Positions 51,412-60,924 are shown, counted from the stretch's first letter. The stretch: DNA of 64,000 bases from Sphingomonas sp. (GCF_017304635.1 NZ_JAFKMA010000001.1:682001-746000); one strand, 5' to 3'. Numbers and translations are program-made. The notes: generated by a model not told the origin, from the letters alone.

Positions 51412-52343
51412 CGTACCAGCTCCTCGACGCCCGCGATGATCCGCGCGACTTCCTTCGGATCGAACGGGCGCAGGTCGTCGACCTTCTCGCCGACGCCGAT
51501 CGCGTGGATCGGCAGGCCGTATTGCTCGGCCGCCGCGACCAGCACACCGCCGCGTGCGGTACCGTCGAGCTTGGTCATGACCAGCCCGGTCACGCCGGCC
51601 ATCTCCTTGAATACCGCGATCTGGTTGAGCGCGTTCTGGCCGGTCGTTGCGTCGAGCACCAGGATCACGTCATGCGGCGCCGCCGGGTTGATGCGGCCGA
51701 GCACGCGGCGGATTTTCGCCAGTTCGTCCATCAGCTCGCGCTTGTTCTGCAACCGCCCGGCGGTGTCGACGATCAGCGCGTCGATTCCTTTCTCGGTCGC
51801 GCGCTTGACGCCTTCAAACACGATGCCGGCGGCATCGCCGCCCTCGGCACCCTTGACCAGATCGACCCCGACGCGGTCGGCCCAGGTCTGCAACTGCCCG
51901 ATCGCCGCCGCGCGGAACGTGTCACCGGCTGCCAGCATCACGCCGTAATCCTGCTCCTGTAGAAGGTGCGCGAGCTTGGCGATGGTCGTGGTCTTGCCCG
52001 AGCCGTTGACGCCGATTACCAGGATCACCTGCGGGCGCGGAAACGCTTCGATCTCGAGCGGCCTGGCGACCTTGGCGAGGGTCTTCTCGATTTCCTCGGC
52101 CACGACCAGGCGGATGCCGAGTTCCTCCATGTTCCGCTCGAAGCTGCCCTCGGCGAGACGGTCGCGAATGCGCGTGGCGATGGCGGGGCCGAGATCGGCG
52201 GCGATCAGCGCCTCTTCGATCTCGTCGAGCGTCGCCTCGTCGAGCCGCGCGGTGCCGAGTCCCGCAAGGTTGCCGACCAGACGGTCCGACGTCCGCTTGA
52301 AGCCGCCGAGCAGCCGCTGGTGCCAGGAAGGGGAGGTGCTCAT
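51408..52343 (-). CDS. ftsY: Signal recognition particle receptor FtsY
   Basis: The product is 311 aa, containing N and G domains but almost none of the acidic A domain of E. coli FtsY. G-motifs are GVNGSGKTTTIAKLA, DTAGRLQNKRELMDEL and TKLDGTARGGV. It docks SRP-ribosome complexes at the membrane and works with Ffh, whose gene is at 56063. The ATG at 52343 overlaps the mtaB stop by 4 nt. Confidence 0.96.
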   Translation of the reverse strand: MSTSPSWHQRLLGGFKRTSDRLVGNLAGLGTARLDEATLDEIEEALIAADLGPAIATRIRDRLAEGSFERNMEELGIRLVVAEEIEKTLAKVARPLEIEAFPRPQVILVIGVNGSGKTTTIAKLAHLLQEQDYGVMLAAGDTFRAAAIGQLQTWADRVGVDLVKGAEGGDAAGIVFEGVKRATEKGIDALIVDTAGRLQNKRELMDELAKIRRVLGRINPAAPHDVILVLDATTGQNALNQIAVFKEMAGVTGLVMTKLDGTARGGVLVAAAEQYGLPIHAIGVGEKVDDLRPFDPKEVARIIAGVEELVR

Positions 52344-53668
52344 GCGGTCGCAGTCACTTCTATTTCATCGTCACCCCCACAAAAGCGGGGACCCATCTCG
52401 CTACCGTGTCCCGAAGTTGACGGCGCGGAAGCTGGGTCTCCGCTCTTGCGGGGATGACGGATATTGGCTGAGTCCAGTACGGCCTCAATGATCGAGCCGA
52501 CGGGATAGGTCTTGTCGAGGGATACGTCGGCGAAGCTAGAGGAATGACCCCGATCGCCGGGCGCCTCGACCAATATTTCCTGTTTCGTGCCGATCAGGTC
52601 GTCGCGCCAGGCCGCCTTGCGCCGCCCCGCCGCCTCGCGCAACCGCGCGGCGCGGGCGCGGCGAAGCTCGGATGCGACCTGCGGCATGCGGGCAGCGGGA
52701 GTGCCGACGCGGGGCGAATAGGGGAAGATGTGGGCGTGGACGATGTCGCAATCGTCGATCAGCGCTAGGGTGTTGGCGGCCATGCCCTCGTCCTCGGTCG
52801 GGAAGCCGGCGATCAGGTCGGCCCCGATGGCGATTTCGGGTCGAATAGCCTTGAGATCTGCGACCAGCCGGACCGCGTCGGCGCGCGAATGGCGGCGTTT
52901 CATCCGCTTCAGGATCGTGTCGTCGCCGGCCTGGAGCGACAGGTGCAGATGCGGCATCACGCGCGGCTCGCAGGTCAGCAAGGCGAACAAGCGATCGTCG
53001 ATCTCCGGCGCGTCGATCGACGACAGGCGCAGCCGCGGCAGCGCCGTGCGCGCGAGAATACGTTCGACCAGACTGCCGAGCGTCGGGCTCCCCGGCAGAT
53101 CGTGGCCGTAGCTGGTCAGGTCGACCCCGGTCAGCACCACCTCCTGCTTGCCCGCCGCAACCATGCGCTCGATCGCGTCGAGCACCGCGCCCGCGGGGGC
53201 CGAGCGGCTCGGTCCGCGCCCGAACGGGATCATGCAGAACGTGCAGCGATGGTCGCAGCCGTTCTGCACCTCGACGAACGCGCGCGACTGGTCGATCGCG
53301 ACGGCCAGATGCGGCGCGATCTCGGTGACGCGCGCCATGTCGCGGACGATCAATGTGTCGGATGCCGCCCAGGCATCCGCCGACAGCTTGTCGCTGTTGC
53401 CGATCACGCGATCGACCTCCGGCATCGCGGCGAACCCGACAGGGTCGATCTGCGCCGCGCATCCCGTCACCGCCAGCATGGCGCCCGGCCGCGCGCGCCG
53501 TGCCCGCCGGATCGCCGCGCGGGTCTGCTTGACGGCCGCGTTGGTGACGGCGCAACTGTTGACCACGACGACATCGCGATCCCCGAGCAATCCGCGGATC
53601 GTTTCGCTTTCGGCGATGTTGAGGCGGCACCCCAGGCTGATGACCTCGGGCTGCGGAAGGGACGACAT
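52340..53668 (-). CDS. mtaB: tRNA t6A37 methylthiotransferase MtaB, with repeat-derived C-terminus
   Basis: The product is 442 aa. It is a radical-SAM enzyme that adds a methylthio group to t6A37. The N-terminal MTTase domain has ISLGCRLNIAES, VVVNSCAVTNAAVKQTR and VTGCAAQ; the radical SAM triad is NGCDHRCTFCMIPFGRGPSR; a TRAM-like end follows to about residue 400. The last ~35-40 residues (SANIRHPRKSGDPAS onwards) are translated from a palindromic dispersed repeat, see findings. ATG at 53668. It overlaps the divergent DUF924 start by 2 bp. Confidence 0.92.
   Translation of the reverse strand: MSSLPQPEVISLGCRLNIAESETIRGLLGDRDVVVVNSCAVTNAAVKQTRAAIRRARRARPGAMLAVTGCAAQIDPVGFAAMPEVDRVIGNSDKLSADAWAASDTLIVRDMARVTEIAPHLAVAIDQSRAFVEVQNGCDHRCTFCMIPFGRGPSRSAPAGAVLDAIERMVAAGKQEVVLTGVDLTSYGHDLPGSPTLGSLVERILARTALPRLRLSSIDAPEIDDRLFALLTCEPRVMPHLHLSLQAGDDTILKRMKRRHSRADAVRLVADLKAIRPEIAIGADLIAGFPTEDEGMAANTLALIDDCDIVHAHIFPYSPRVGTPAARMPQVASELRRARAARLREAAGRRKAAWRDDLIGTKQEILVEAPGDRGHSSSFADVSLDKTYPVGSIIEAVLDSANIRHPRKSGDPASAPSTSGHGSEMGPRFCGGDDEIEVTATA
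52366..52460. repeat. Dispersed palindromic repeat inside the 3' end of mtaB
   Basis: The arms TCATCGTCACCCCCACAAAA and GCGGGGACCCA at the left, and TGGGTCTCCGCTCTTGCGGGG and ATGACGG at the right, are imperfect complements with about 35 nt between. It is similar to the repeat at 43424-43531 (CGTCATCCCCGCGAA). It lies within the mtaB frame. Confidence 0.85.
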
Positions 53669-54245
53669 GGCGGGTGATCTAGGGGAGGGCGCTGCCCAAG
53701 TCCACGATAAGGCGCGGGCGGTGTTGCGCTTCTGGCTGGAGGAGACGCCGGCGGCGAAGCGGTTCGCCAAGGATTCGGCGCTCGACGCGACGATCGCGGA
53801 GCGGTTCGGCGCGTGGCGTGACGACGTGCTGGCGAGCGGCGCGGCCGGGTGGACCGACGATCCGGTCGACCTGCTCGGCGCGATCGTCCTGCTCGATCAA
53901 TTCTCGCGCAACATGCATCGCGGCAGCGCGCGGGCGTTCGAGGGCGATGGCCTTGCGCTCAGGCTCGCCAGGCTGGCGGTGGCGAATGGCTGGGATACCG
54001 GGATGAGCGGGCTGGAGCGGCAGTTCCTCTATCTGCCGTTCGAGCATTCGGAGGCACTGGCAGACCAGAACGACAGCGTCCGCCTGATGGCCGAGACCGG
54101 CGACGCGGAAGCGCTGCGCTACGCGGTCGATCATCGTGCGGTGATCGAACGCTTCGGCCGGTTCCCCTCGCGCAACGCCGCGCTGGGGCGACGGTCGACG
54201 CCGGAGGAGGAAGAGTATCTCAGCCAGCCAGGCGCCGGCTGGTAA
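53667..54245 (+). CDS. DUF924 family protein
   Basis: The product is 192 aa, helical. It has VLRFWLEETPAAKRFAKDSA, ERFGAWRDDVLA, GAIVLLDQFSRNMHRGSARA, FLYLPFEHSEALADQNDSV and a C-terminal GRFPSRNAALGRRSTPEEEE. These match the conserved DUF924 motif set (LDQFxRN, FxYLPFxHSE, GRFPxRN). The fold is TPR-like; function unknown. ATG 53667 overlaps the mtaB start on the other strand by 2 bp. The gene is convergent with the GGDEF-EAL gene and overlaps its end by 26 bp. Confidence 0.9.
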   Translation: MAGDLGEGAAQVHDKARAVLRFWLEETPAAKRFAKDSALDATIAERFGAWRDDVLASGAAGWTDDPVDLLGAIVLLDQFSRNMHRGSARAFEGDGLALRLARLAVANGWDTGMSGLERQFLYLPFEHSEALADQNDSVRLMAETGDAEALRYAVDHRAVIERFGRFPSRNAALGRRSTPEEEEYLSQPGAGW

Positions 54246-55818
54246 CGAGCTCGGTCTCGTCGTCGGACGCCGCGGTCAGCAACCGGCGCTCGGCGAGCAG
54301 GCGACGCGCATTTCCTTCCGACATCGGCCGCCCGAACACATGGCCCTGCCCGCGGGCGCAGCCCAGCGCGCGCAGCCGTTCCTCGGTCGCCTTGTCCTCG
54401 ATCCCCTCGGCGGTGATCGACAGGTTGAGGCTGTCGCCCAGCCGCGCGATCGCGTTGACGATCGCCGCGCTTTCCGGGTTATCGGCCAGCGACATGACGA
54501 AGCTCTTGTCGATCTTGATCCGGTCGAACGGCAAGGCGCGCAGGTGCGCTAGGCTGGAATAGCCGGTCCCGAAATCATCGAGCGCCAGCTTCACGCCCTG
54601 GTTCTTCAGGCTGCCGACGATCGACTGCGCCAGCGCCATGTTCTCGAACAGCGCGCTTTCGGTAATCTCGACCTCGAGCCGATGCGGCGGGAAGCCAGTC
54701 TCGGTCAGCAGCTTGATGATCTTCTGCGCCAGCCACGCGTCGCGCAGCTGCCACGGCGACACGTTGACCGCCAGCGTCAGCGTCGGGTGCCAGTCGCGCG
54801 CGGCGACGAACGCCTGGCGCATGACCGCGATCGACAGATCGGCGATCATCCCGGTTTCCTCGGCGATCCCGACGAACTGCTCGGCCTCGACCAGCCCGCG
54901 CCCGGGATGCTCCCAGCGCGCGAGCACCTCGAATCCCGTCAGCCGCTCTGTGGTCAGGTCGATCTGCTGGTCGAAATAGGGAACGATCTCGCCGCGCGGC
55001 ACGGCGAGGCGCAGCGCGCTTTCCATCTCGTTGCGCGCCTGCAACTCGCGCTCCATCGACAGGTCGAACCAGGCATGGCGATTGCGACCGCCGTTCTTGG
55101 CGGCATAGAGCGCGATGTCGGCCGAGCGCAGCAGCGCGTCGATCGTCGCGCCGTCCGCGCCGCTCTTGGCGATGCCGATCGAGGTGGTGATCGACAGCGT
55201 CAGCCCGTCGACCACGAACGGCTGCGCGAGCCGCGACACCAGCAATTCGGCGACTCGCTCGACGCTGTCGGGATGGCCGGCATCGAACAGCATCGCGCAG
55301 GCGAACTCGTCGCCGCCGAACCGCGCGGTCAGCGACTGGTCGGGCAGGATCGCCGCGATCTCCACCGCGATCGCGCGCAGCAACGTGTCGCCGACGGTGT
55401 GGCCGTGCATGTCGTTGACCGTCTTGAAATGGTCGAGGTCGAGCATCAGCACGGCCAGCGCCTTGTTGCGGCGCTCCGCGTTTAGGACCATCGCCGCGCC
55501 CTGCTCGGCGAGGCTGCGGCGGTTGAGCAGCCCCGTCAGCGGATCGGTCGCGGCCAGCACGGTCGCGCGTTCCTCGGTCGCCGACCGTTGCAGCAATTCG
55601 CGCGTCAAATCGCGGTGCCGCCGCCATCCGAACAGGATCAGTGCGACGTTGAGCAACATCGCGATGATGAGCGTCTGGTCGGCGTCGCCCTTGCCGGCCA
55701 TGTAGTTGGAGACGACCATCGACAGCGCCGCGCTGCCGGTGCCGACGAACATCACGATCGCCGCGATCGTGATCGCACCCCCAATCACGTCGCGCCGTGC
55801 CGCCACCGGTTCGCTCAT
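54220..55818 (-). CDS. Membrane GGDEF-EAL dual-domain c-di-GMP protein
   Basis: The product is 532 aa. Two N-terminal membrane helices (about 10-35 and 46-63) form a short hairpin sensor. The GGDEF domain (about 90-245) has ATDPLTGLLNRR and an intact RFGGDEF. The EAL domain (about 265-515) has FEVLARWEHP (EVL instead of EAL, with the catalytic Glu kept), VNVSPWQL, VEITESALFE, DDFGTGYSSL, IDKSFV and AEGIED. Both synthase and phosphodiesterase activity are possible. ATG 55818 chosen. It is convergent with DUF924. Confidence 0.92.
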   Translation of the reverse strand: MSEPVAARRDVIGGAITIAAIVMFVGTGSAALSMVVSNYMAGKGDADQTLIIAMLLNVALILFGWRRHRDLTRELLQRSATEERATVLAATDPLTGLLNRRSLAEQGAAMVLNAERRNKALAVLMLDLDHFKTVNDMHGHTVGDTLLRAIAVEIAAILPDQSLTARFGGDEFACAMLFDAGHPDSVERVAELLVSRLAQPFVVDGLTLSITTSIGIAKSGADGATIDALLRSADIALYAAKNGGRNRHAWFDLSMERELQARNEMESALRLAVPRGEIVPYFDQQIDLTTERLTGFEVLARWEHPGRGLVEAEQFVGIAEETGMIADLSIAVMRQAFVAARDWHPTLTLAVNVSPWQLRDAWLAQKIIKLLTETGFPPHRLEVEITESALFENMALAQSIVGSLKNQGVKLALDDFGTGYSSLAHLRALPFDRIKIDKSFVMSLADNPESAAIVNAIARLGDSLNLSITAEGIEDKATEERLRALGCARGQGHVFGRPMSEGNARRLLAERRLLTAASDDETELVTSRRLAG

Positions 55819-56062
55819 CCCCGCTCGTCCCCTTGGTCGCCACCGCGCATGCGGCAGGCCGTGCGGCGATTCTCGCACCGCCAGGGTCAAGAAGGGGTTA
55901 AGGCGCCGACCGGTTGCTTTTCGCGGCGAAGGCTGTATTGCGCCCGGCAGCCGTTCCCTTTGCGAACGCGAGATTGGCACCCCATGTGGTGACGCCGGCC
56001 GACGAGGTTTCGTCCGCCGGCGTATTTTGCGTTTCGAAGATCGGCAGAGGAGTGATTGGTTT

Positions 56063-57541
56063 ATGTTCGACAGCCTGAGCGATCGTCTTGGCGGCGTCTT
56101 CGACCGGTTGCGCGGCCGTGGCGCGCTGACCGAGGCGGACGTGCGGGCGGCGATGCGCGAGGTGCGCGTGGCGCTGCTCGAGGCGGACGTCGCGCTGCCC
56201 GTCGCGCGTGATTTCGTCGAGACGGTCACCGAACAGGCGATCGGTCAGAACGTGCTGCGCTCGATCACGCCGGGGCAGCAGGTCGTCAAGATCGTCAACG
56301 ACGCGCTGGTCGCGATGCTCGGCGCGGACGAGAGCGAGCTCAATCTGGGCGTGACCCCGCCGGCCGTCGTGATGATGGTCGGCCTGCAAGGGTCGGGCAA
56401 GACCACCACCACCGCGAAGATAGCCAGGCGCCTGGCGGGCCGCGACCGCAAGAAGGTGCTGATGGCGTCGCTCGACGTCAATCGCCCGGCGGCGCAGGAG
56501 CAGCTGGCAGTGCTCGGCACGCAGACCGAGGTCGCGACGCTGCCGATCGTGGCGGGACAGCAGCCGGTCGACATCGCGCGGCGCGCGCTCCAGGCGGCGA
56601 AGCTCCAGGGCTATGACGTCCTGATGCTCGATACCGCCGGTCGCCTCCACGTCGACCAGGCCCTGATGGACGAGATGCGCGCGGTCGCCGACATCGCGCA
56701 GCCGCAGGAAATCCTGCTCGTCGTCGACAGCCTGACCGGCCAGGACGCGGTCAACGTCGCCAAGTCGTTCACGGAGCAGGTGCCGCTGACCGGCGTCGTG
56801 CTGACCCGGATGGATGGCGACGCCCGCGGTGGTGCCGCCCTGTCGATGCGCGCGGTCACCGGCAAGCCGATCAAGTTCGCCGGCACGGGCGAGAAGCTCG
56901 ACGCGCTGGAGGGCTTCCACCCGTCGCGCGTCGCCAGCCGTATCCTCGGCATGGGCGACGTCGTCTCGCTGGTCGAGCGCGCGGCGGAGGCGATCCAGCA
57001 GGAAGACGCCGAGCGCATGGCGCAACGGCTGCAAAAGGGTCAGTTCGACATGAACGACCTGCGCGGCCAGCTTCAGCAGATGAAGAAGATGGGCGGGATC
57101 GGCGCGCTGGCCGGGATGATCCCTGGCATGAAGAAGGCGCAGGCCGCGGTCGATCAGGTCGGCGGCGACAAGGTGCTGCTGCGGATGGACGCGATCATCA
57201 CCTCGATGACGCCCAAGGAGCGCGCCAAGCCCGAACTGCTCAACGCCAAGCGCAAGATTCGCGTCGCCAAGGGCTCCGGCACCACCGTGCAGGACGTCAA
57301 CAAGCTGCTCAAGATGCATCAGGAAATGGCCACCGCCATGAAGCGCATCAAGAAGATGGGCGGCCTGAAGGGCATGATGGCGATGCTGGGCAAGGGTGGA
57401 ATGGGCGGTCTCGGCAACGCGATGGGCGGGCCCGAGCTCGGCGATGCGATGAACCAGATGGGCGGCTTGCCCGGCCTGCCCGGCACCGGCGCGAAGATAC
57501 CGCCGGGGTTCCAGAATTTCATGAACGTGAAGAAGAAATGA
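56063..57541 (+). CDS. ffh: Signal recognition particle protein Ffh
   Basis: The product is 492 aa. It binds signal sequences of nascent membrane proteins with 4.5S RNA. The N domain has LRGRGALTEADVRAAMREVR, the G domain GLQGSGKTTTTAKIA, DTAGRLHVDQALMDEM and TRMDGDARGGAALS, and the M domain is methionine-rich with GGIGALAGMIPGMK, followed by a glycine- and methionine-rich tail (GKGGMGGLGNAMGG). ATG 56063 has AGAGGAG at a good distance. I did not find a 4.5S RNA gene in the upstream gap. It is followed by rpsP. Confidence 0.96.
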   Translation: MFDSLSDRLGGVFDRLRGRGALTEADVRAAMREVRVALLEADVALPVARDFVETVTEQAIGQNVLRSITPGQQVVKIVNDALVAMLGADESELNLGVTPPAVVMMVGLQGSGKTTTTAKIARRLAGRDRKKVLMASLDVNRPAAQEQLAVLGTQTEVATLPIVAGQQPVDIARRALQAAKLQGYDVLMLDTAGRLHVDQALMDEMRAVADIAQPQEILLVVDSLTGQDAVNVAKSFTEQVPLTGVVLTRMDGDARGGAALSMRAVTGKPIKFAGTGEKLDALEGFHPSRVASRILGMGDVVSLVERAAEAIQQEDAERMAQRLQKGQFDMNDLRGQLQQMKKMGGIGALAGMIPGMKKAQAAVDQVGGDKVLLRMDAIITSMTPKERAKPELLNAKRKIRVAKGSGTTVQDVNKLLKMHQEMATAMKRIKKMGGLKGMMAMLGKGGMGGLGNAMGGPELGDAMNQMGGLPGLPGTGAKIPPGFQNFMNVKKK

Positions 57542-57612
57542 CGGCGACGCCGTCACCCCGGCGCTGGCCGGGATCCAGTCAACCAACGCTTTGAAGTAAG
57601 GAAGAAACTACC

Positions 57613-58266
57613 ATGGCACTCAGCATTCGTCTTTCGCGTGGCGGCTCGAAGAAGCGCCCGTATTACCGCATCGTCGTCGCCGACGCGCGCAGCCCGCGTG
57701 ACGGCAAGTTCATCGAGAAGATCGGCAACTACAACCCGCTGCTCGCCAAGGATTCGGATCAGCGCGTCCAGCTCGACGCCGACCGCGCCAAGCACTGGCT
57801 GAGCGTCGGCGCGCAGCCGACCGACCGCGTCGCGCGCTTCCTCGACGCGGCGGGCGTCCGTGAGCGTGCCGCCAAGAACAACCCGAATAAGGGCAAGCCG
57901 GGCGAGAAGGCCACCGAGCGCGCCGAGGAGCGGGCCGAGAAGGCCGCCGCCGCTGCCGCCGCTGCCGAGGAAGCGAAGAACACGCCGGCGCCCGAGCCGG
58001 AAGTGACCGCCGAGGAAGCCCCCGCCGAGGGCTCGAACGCGGAAGCCGAAGCGGTCGTCGCCGCCGAGGTCGAGGCCGCCACGGCCGAACCGACGCCGGA
58101 AGCCGAGGCCGTCGCCGAAGCGACCGCCGAGGAGACTCCGGCCGCCGAAGCGCCCGCCGCCGAAGCGCCGGTCGCCGACGCCAACGAAGCGACCCCCGAC
58201 AGCGATGCCGGCGACGCCGCCAAGGCCGCCGAGAGCGAGAGCGCCCAGGCTCCGGCCGAGGGCTGA
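57613..58266 (+). CDS. rpsP: 30S ribosomal protein S16 with long Ala/Glu-rich extension
   Basis: The product is 217 aa; the S16 core is only the first 80-90 residues ([51 protein letters not shown]). After a lysine-rich spacer ([11 protein letters not shown]), about 110 residues consist mainly of Ala, Glu, Pro and Thr with repeated APAAEAP- and AEATAEE-like units. Alphaproteobacterial S16 often has such tails but this one is long and strongly acidic. GGAAG precedes the ATG at 57613. First gene of rpsP-rimM-trmD-rplS. Confidence 0.95.
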   Translation: MALSIRLSRGGSKKRPYYRIVVADARSPRDGKFIEKIGNYNPLLAKDSDQRVQLDADRAKHWLSVGAQPTDRVARFLDAAGVRERAAKNNPNKGKPGEKATERAEERAEKAAAAAAAAEEAKNTPAPEPEVTAEEAPAEGSNAEAEAVVAAEVEAATAEPTPEAEAVAEATAEETPAAEAPAAEAPVADANEATPDSDAGDAAKAAESESAQAPAEG

Positions 58267-58271
58267 GCCGA

Positions 58272-58763
58272 ATGTCCGACGCCCCCGTCACGCTCGCCGT
58301 CGTCACCGGCGCGCACGGCGTGACGGGGGAGGTCCGGCTCAAGGTGTTCGCCGACGATTTGACGGCGTTCAGGACCTTCAACGGCGGCGCGCTGACCGCC
58401 AGGTCGCTACGCATCACGCCGCAAGGTGCGATCGCGCGCTTTGCCGAGATCGCTGACCGCAATTCCGCCGAAGCGCTTCGCGGCACCGAACTCACCGTCC
58501 CCCGCTCGGCGCTGCCGCCGCTCGGCGAGGGCGAATATTACCATGCCGACCTGATCGGCCTTGCCGCCGTCAGTGATGCCGGCGAGCCGCTCGGCACCGT
58601 CGTCGCGGTCGAGAATTTTGGCGCCGGCGACGTCATCGAGATCGAACGGCCGCCGCTCGACGGTAAGGGCGGCAAACGCTTCATGGTGCCGATGCGCGCC
58701 GAGGCGGTTCCCGACTGGGACGCCGATCGGCTGGTCGTGACCGCGGCCTTCGCTACCGCCTGA
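58272..58763 (+). CDS. rimM: Ribosome maturation factor RimM
   Basis: The product is 163 aa. It helps 30S head assembly by binding S19. The N-terminal barrel starts [20 protein letters not shown], then [21 protein letters not shown], and the PRC-type C-terminal barrel has [42 protein letters not shown]. It begins 5 bp after rpsP. The stop overlaps the end of the convergent flavoprotein gene by 11 bp, so trmD is not directly next in this strain. Confidence 0.94.
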   Translation: MSDAPVTLAVVTGAHGVTGEVRLKVFADDLTAFRTFNGGALTARSLRITPQGAIARFAEIADRNSAEALRGTELTVPRSALPPLGEGEYYHADLIGLAAVSDAGEPLGTVVAVENFGAGDVIEIERPPLDGKGGKRFMVPMRAEAVPDWDADRLVVTAAFATA

Positions 58764-59682
58764 GCGGCGCGCGTTCCGCCAGCAGGTTGCGGATCGCCGT
58801 CGCGGCGACGCCGGCCTCGCCCATCGCGTGGCTGATCTGGTCCAGCCCCTTGACCACGTCCCCCGCCGCGAACAGTCCGGGCACCGACGTGCGCTGGTGG
58901 CTGTCGACCTCGAGGCAACCCTCGTCGGTGGCATGAGCGCCGGCCGCTACCGCCAGTTCCGATCGGATCACCGAGCCCAGCGCCGGATAGATCGTGTCGA
59001 AGCGGCGCGGACCGGCCGCGGTCACGACGCCGATGCCGTCGTCGTGCGCCGTGATCGGCGTGCAGGGACCGTCGACATGCGCGATTCCCGCCTCGTCGAG
59101 CGCGCGGTGGCAGGCATCGTCGAGGTCGTGCGCGGCGCCCGGCGCGACCAGCGTCACATGCTTCGAGAAACCGCGCAGGAACAACGCCTCGCGCATGCCG
59201 TGGTCGCCCGTCCCGATCACGCCGATCCGCTGGTCGCTCGCCTCGTAGCCGTCGCAGATCGGGCAATAGCGGATCAGCCCCTTGGCCAGCGCCGCGTCGT
59301 GCAGGTCGCGCGGCATGTCGGGGCGGTTGTTGACGACGCCCGTCGCCAACAGCACCGTGCGGGCACGCGCCGTACGGTCGCCGATCCGTACGACGAAGCC
59401 GTCGCCATCGCGCTCGACCGCATCGACATGCGCTTCCTCACGCACCGCGCCGAACCGCTCCGCCTGGCGCCGCATCAGCAGCAGCAGGTCGACCCCCGGG
59501 ATACCGTCGGGATAGCCGGCATGGTTGTTGGTCCGCGGGATCAGCGCGGCGCGGCTCGACCCGTTGTCGAACAGCCGGATGCGCAGGTGGAACCGCGCGA
59601 GGTAGATCGCCGCGGTCAGCCCCGCCGGGCCGGCGCCCACGATGATGCAATCGTCGGTCTCGATGCTGTCGGTCCTTGCCAT
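58753..59682 (-). CDS. TrxR-like NAD(P)/FAD-dependent oxidoreductase
   Basis: The product is 309 aa. FAD binding is [23 protein letters not shown](P) binding is [15 protein letters not shown], and [20 protein letters not shown] is the second FAD motif. CPICDGYEA near residue 140 resembles the TrxR active site CATCDG, and both cysteines are present, so thiol reductase activity is possible. Low similarity to TrxB proper is possible; substrate unknown. It is inserted on the minus strand between rimM and trmD. ATG 59682 is used, a TTG at 59694 is not. Confidence 0.87.
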   Translation of the reverse strand: MARTDSIETDDCIIVGAGPAGLTAAIYLARFHLRIRLFDNGSSRAALIPRTNNHAGYPDGIPGVDLLLLMRRQAERFGAVREEAHVDAVERDGDGFVVRIGDRTARARTVLLATGVVNNRPDMPRDLHDAALAKGLIRYCPICDGYEASDQRIGVIGTGDHGMREALFLRGFSKHVTLVAPGAAHDLDDACHRALDEAGIAHVDGPCTPITAHDDGIGVVTAAGPRRFDTIYPALGSVIRSELAVAAGAHATDEGCLEVDSHQRTSVPGLFAAGDVVKGLDQISHAMGEAGVAATAIRNLLAERAPLRR

Positions 59683-59711
59683 TGCGGCTCCCAACGCCCC
59701 AGAGAGCGGGA

Positions 59712-60449
59712 ATGTTCGCCGCGACCGTGCTCACGCTCTATCCCGAGATGTTTCCCGGGCCGCTCGGTCTGTCGCTGGCGGGGCGGGCGCTGGGGGACGG
59801 CAGGTGGTCGCTGGAGGCGGTCAACATCCGCGACTTCGCGATCGACAAGCATCGGACGGTCGACGACACGCCGGCCGGGGGCGGGGCGGGGATGGTGCTG
59901 CGCGCCGATGTGCTCGCCGCCGCGATCGACAGCGTGAGTGACAACGAACCTGGGGGCCGGCCGATCCTCGCCATGACGCCGCGCGGCAAGCCGTTGACGC
60001 AACAGCGGATTCGCGCGCTCGCCGCCGGCCCCGGGGCGATCCTGCTGTGCGGCCGGTTCGAGGGATTCGACGAACGCATCTTCGACGGACGCGACGTCGA
60101 GCAGGTGTCGATCGGCGACTATGTCCTGTCGGGCGGGGAGATGGGCGCGCTGGTGCTGCTGGACGCTTGCATTCGGCTGCTTCCCGGCGTAATGGGCGCG
60201 CCTTCCAGCGGAGACGAGGAAAGCTTCGAAAGCGGCCTCCTCGAATATCCGCATTATACCCGACCTCAGCAATGGGAAGGGCGCACGATCCCCGAAGTGC
60301 TGCGATCGGGGGATCATGCGAGGATCGCGGCCTGGCGTAAAGCGCAGGCCGAGGCAGATACACGGTCACGGAGACCGGATCTTTGGGAGCGCCATGTCGG
60401 TGCTCGGGTCCAGCCTCCCTCTGGCGCGCAGGCGAAGAAGGACGAATGA
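59712..60449 (+). CDS. trmD: tRNA (guanine37-N1)-methyltransferase
   Basis: The product is 245 aa. It makes m1G37 in tRNAs with SAM, preventing frameshifts. TrmD knot motifs are [55 protein letters not shown] and [15 protein letters not shown]. It ends with GAQAKKDE shortly before rplS. The ATG at 59712 is divergent from the flavoprotein start, leaving 29 bp between starts, so a promoter for trmD-rplS overlaps the flavoprotein promoter. Confidence 0.96.
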   Translation: MFAATVLTLYPEMFPGPLGLSLAGRALGDGRWSLEAVNIRDFAIDKHRTVDDTPAGGGAGMVLRADVLAAAIDSVSDNEPGGRPILAMTPRGKPLTQQRIRALAAGPGAILLCGRFEGFDERIFDGRDVEQVSIGDYVLSGGEMGALVLLDACIRLLPGVMGAPSSGDEESFESGLLEYPHYTRPQQWEGRTIPEVLRSGDHARIAAWRKAQAEADTRSRRPDLWERHVGARVQPPSGAQAKKDE

Positions 60450-60450
60450 C

Positions 60451-60843
60451 ATGAACGTCATCCAGCAGATCGAAGCCGAGAACATCGCCAAGTTCGTTGA
60501 GGCGAAGAAGCTTCCCGATTTCCGCCCCGGCGACACGCTGAAGGTCGGCGTGAAGGTGGTCGAAGGCGACCGCACCCGCGTCCAGAATTACGAGGGCGTG
60601 TGCATCGCGCGTTCGAACAAGGGCATGGGGTCGAACTTCACCGTTCGCAAGATTTCGTTCGGCGAGGGCGTCGAGCGCGTCTTCCCGCTCTATTCGCCGA
60701 ACATCGACAGCATCGAAGTCGTCCGCAAGGGCGCGGTGCGTCGCGCCAAGCTCTATTACCTGCGGGGCCGCACCGGCAAGTCGGCGCGCATCGCCGAGCG
60801 CCGCGACACGCGTCCGGCCAAGGAAACCGCCGCCGCCGAATAA
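60451..60843 (+). CDS. rplS: 50S ribosomal protein L19
   Basis: The product is 130 aa: [60 protein letters not shown] and [16 protein letters not shown] are the L19 signatures. Its ATG is 1 bp past the trmD stop (TGACATG), so coupled. A strong terminator follows. Confidence 0.97.
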   Translation: MNVIQQIEAENIAKFVEAKKLPDFRPGDTLKVGVKVVEGDRTRVQNYEGVCIARSNKGMGSNFTVRKISFGEGVERVFPLYSPNIDSIEVVRKGAVRRAKLYYLRGRTGKSARIAERRDTRPAKETAAAE

Positions 60844-60868
60844 GCGGCGGTTCGATCCGGTTTGAAGA

Positions 60869-60899
60869 GGGGCGCCGGCGCGATCCGGCGCCCCTTTTT
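60869..60899 (+). terminator. Rho-independent terminator after rplS
   Basis: GGGGCGCCGG pairs perfectly with CCGGCGCCCC (loop CGCGAT) and is followed by TTTTT. It starts 25 bp after the rplS stop. It closes the rpsP...rplS region. Confidence 0.93.
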
Positions 60900-60904
60900 C
60901 GTGG

Positions 60905-60924
60905 CCAAACTTGACAAACTTGAC
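60905..60924 (+). repeat. Tandem 9-bp repeat CAAACTTGA x2
   Basis: CCAAACTTGACAAACTTGAC contains two exact copies of a 9-mer immediately after the rplS terminator. It equals the minus-strand 20-mer at 45207-45226 except for C in place of G at the same position in each copy. Confidence 0.7.

Noticed and set aside
55819..56062. 4.5S (SRP) RNA gene upstream of ffh
   Set aside because: I looked for the conserved GGAA tetraloop helix with the asymmetric bulge and did not find a convincing one in the gap. It may be elsewhere in the genome.
57552..57578. GTCACCCCGGCGCTGGCCGG sequence between ffh and rpsP as a full palindromic repeat
   Set aside because: Only one short arm is present; no complementary second arm lies within the gap, so it is at most a remnant.
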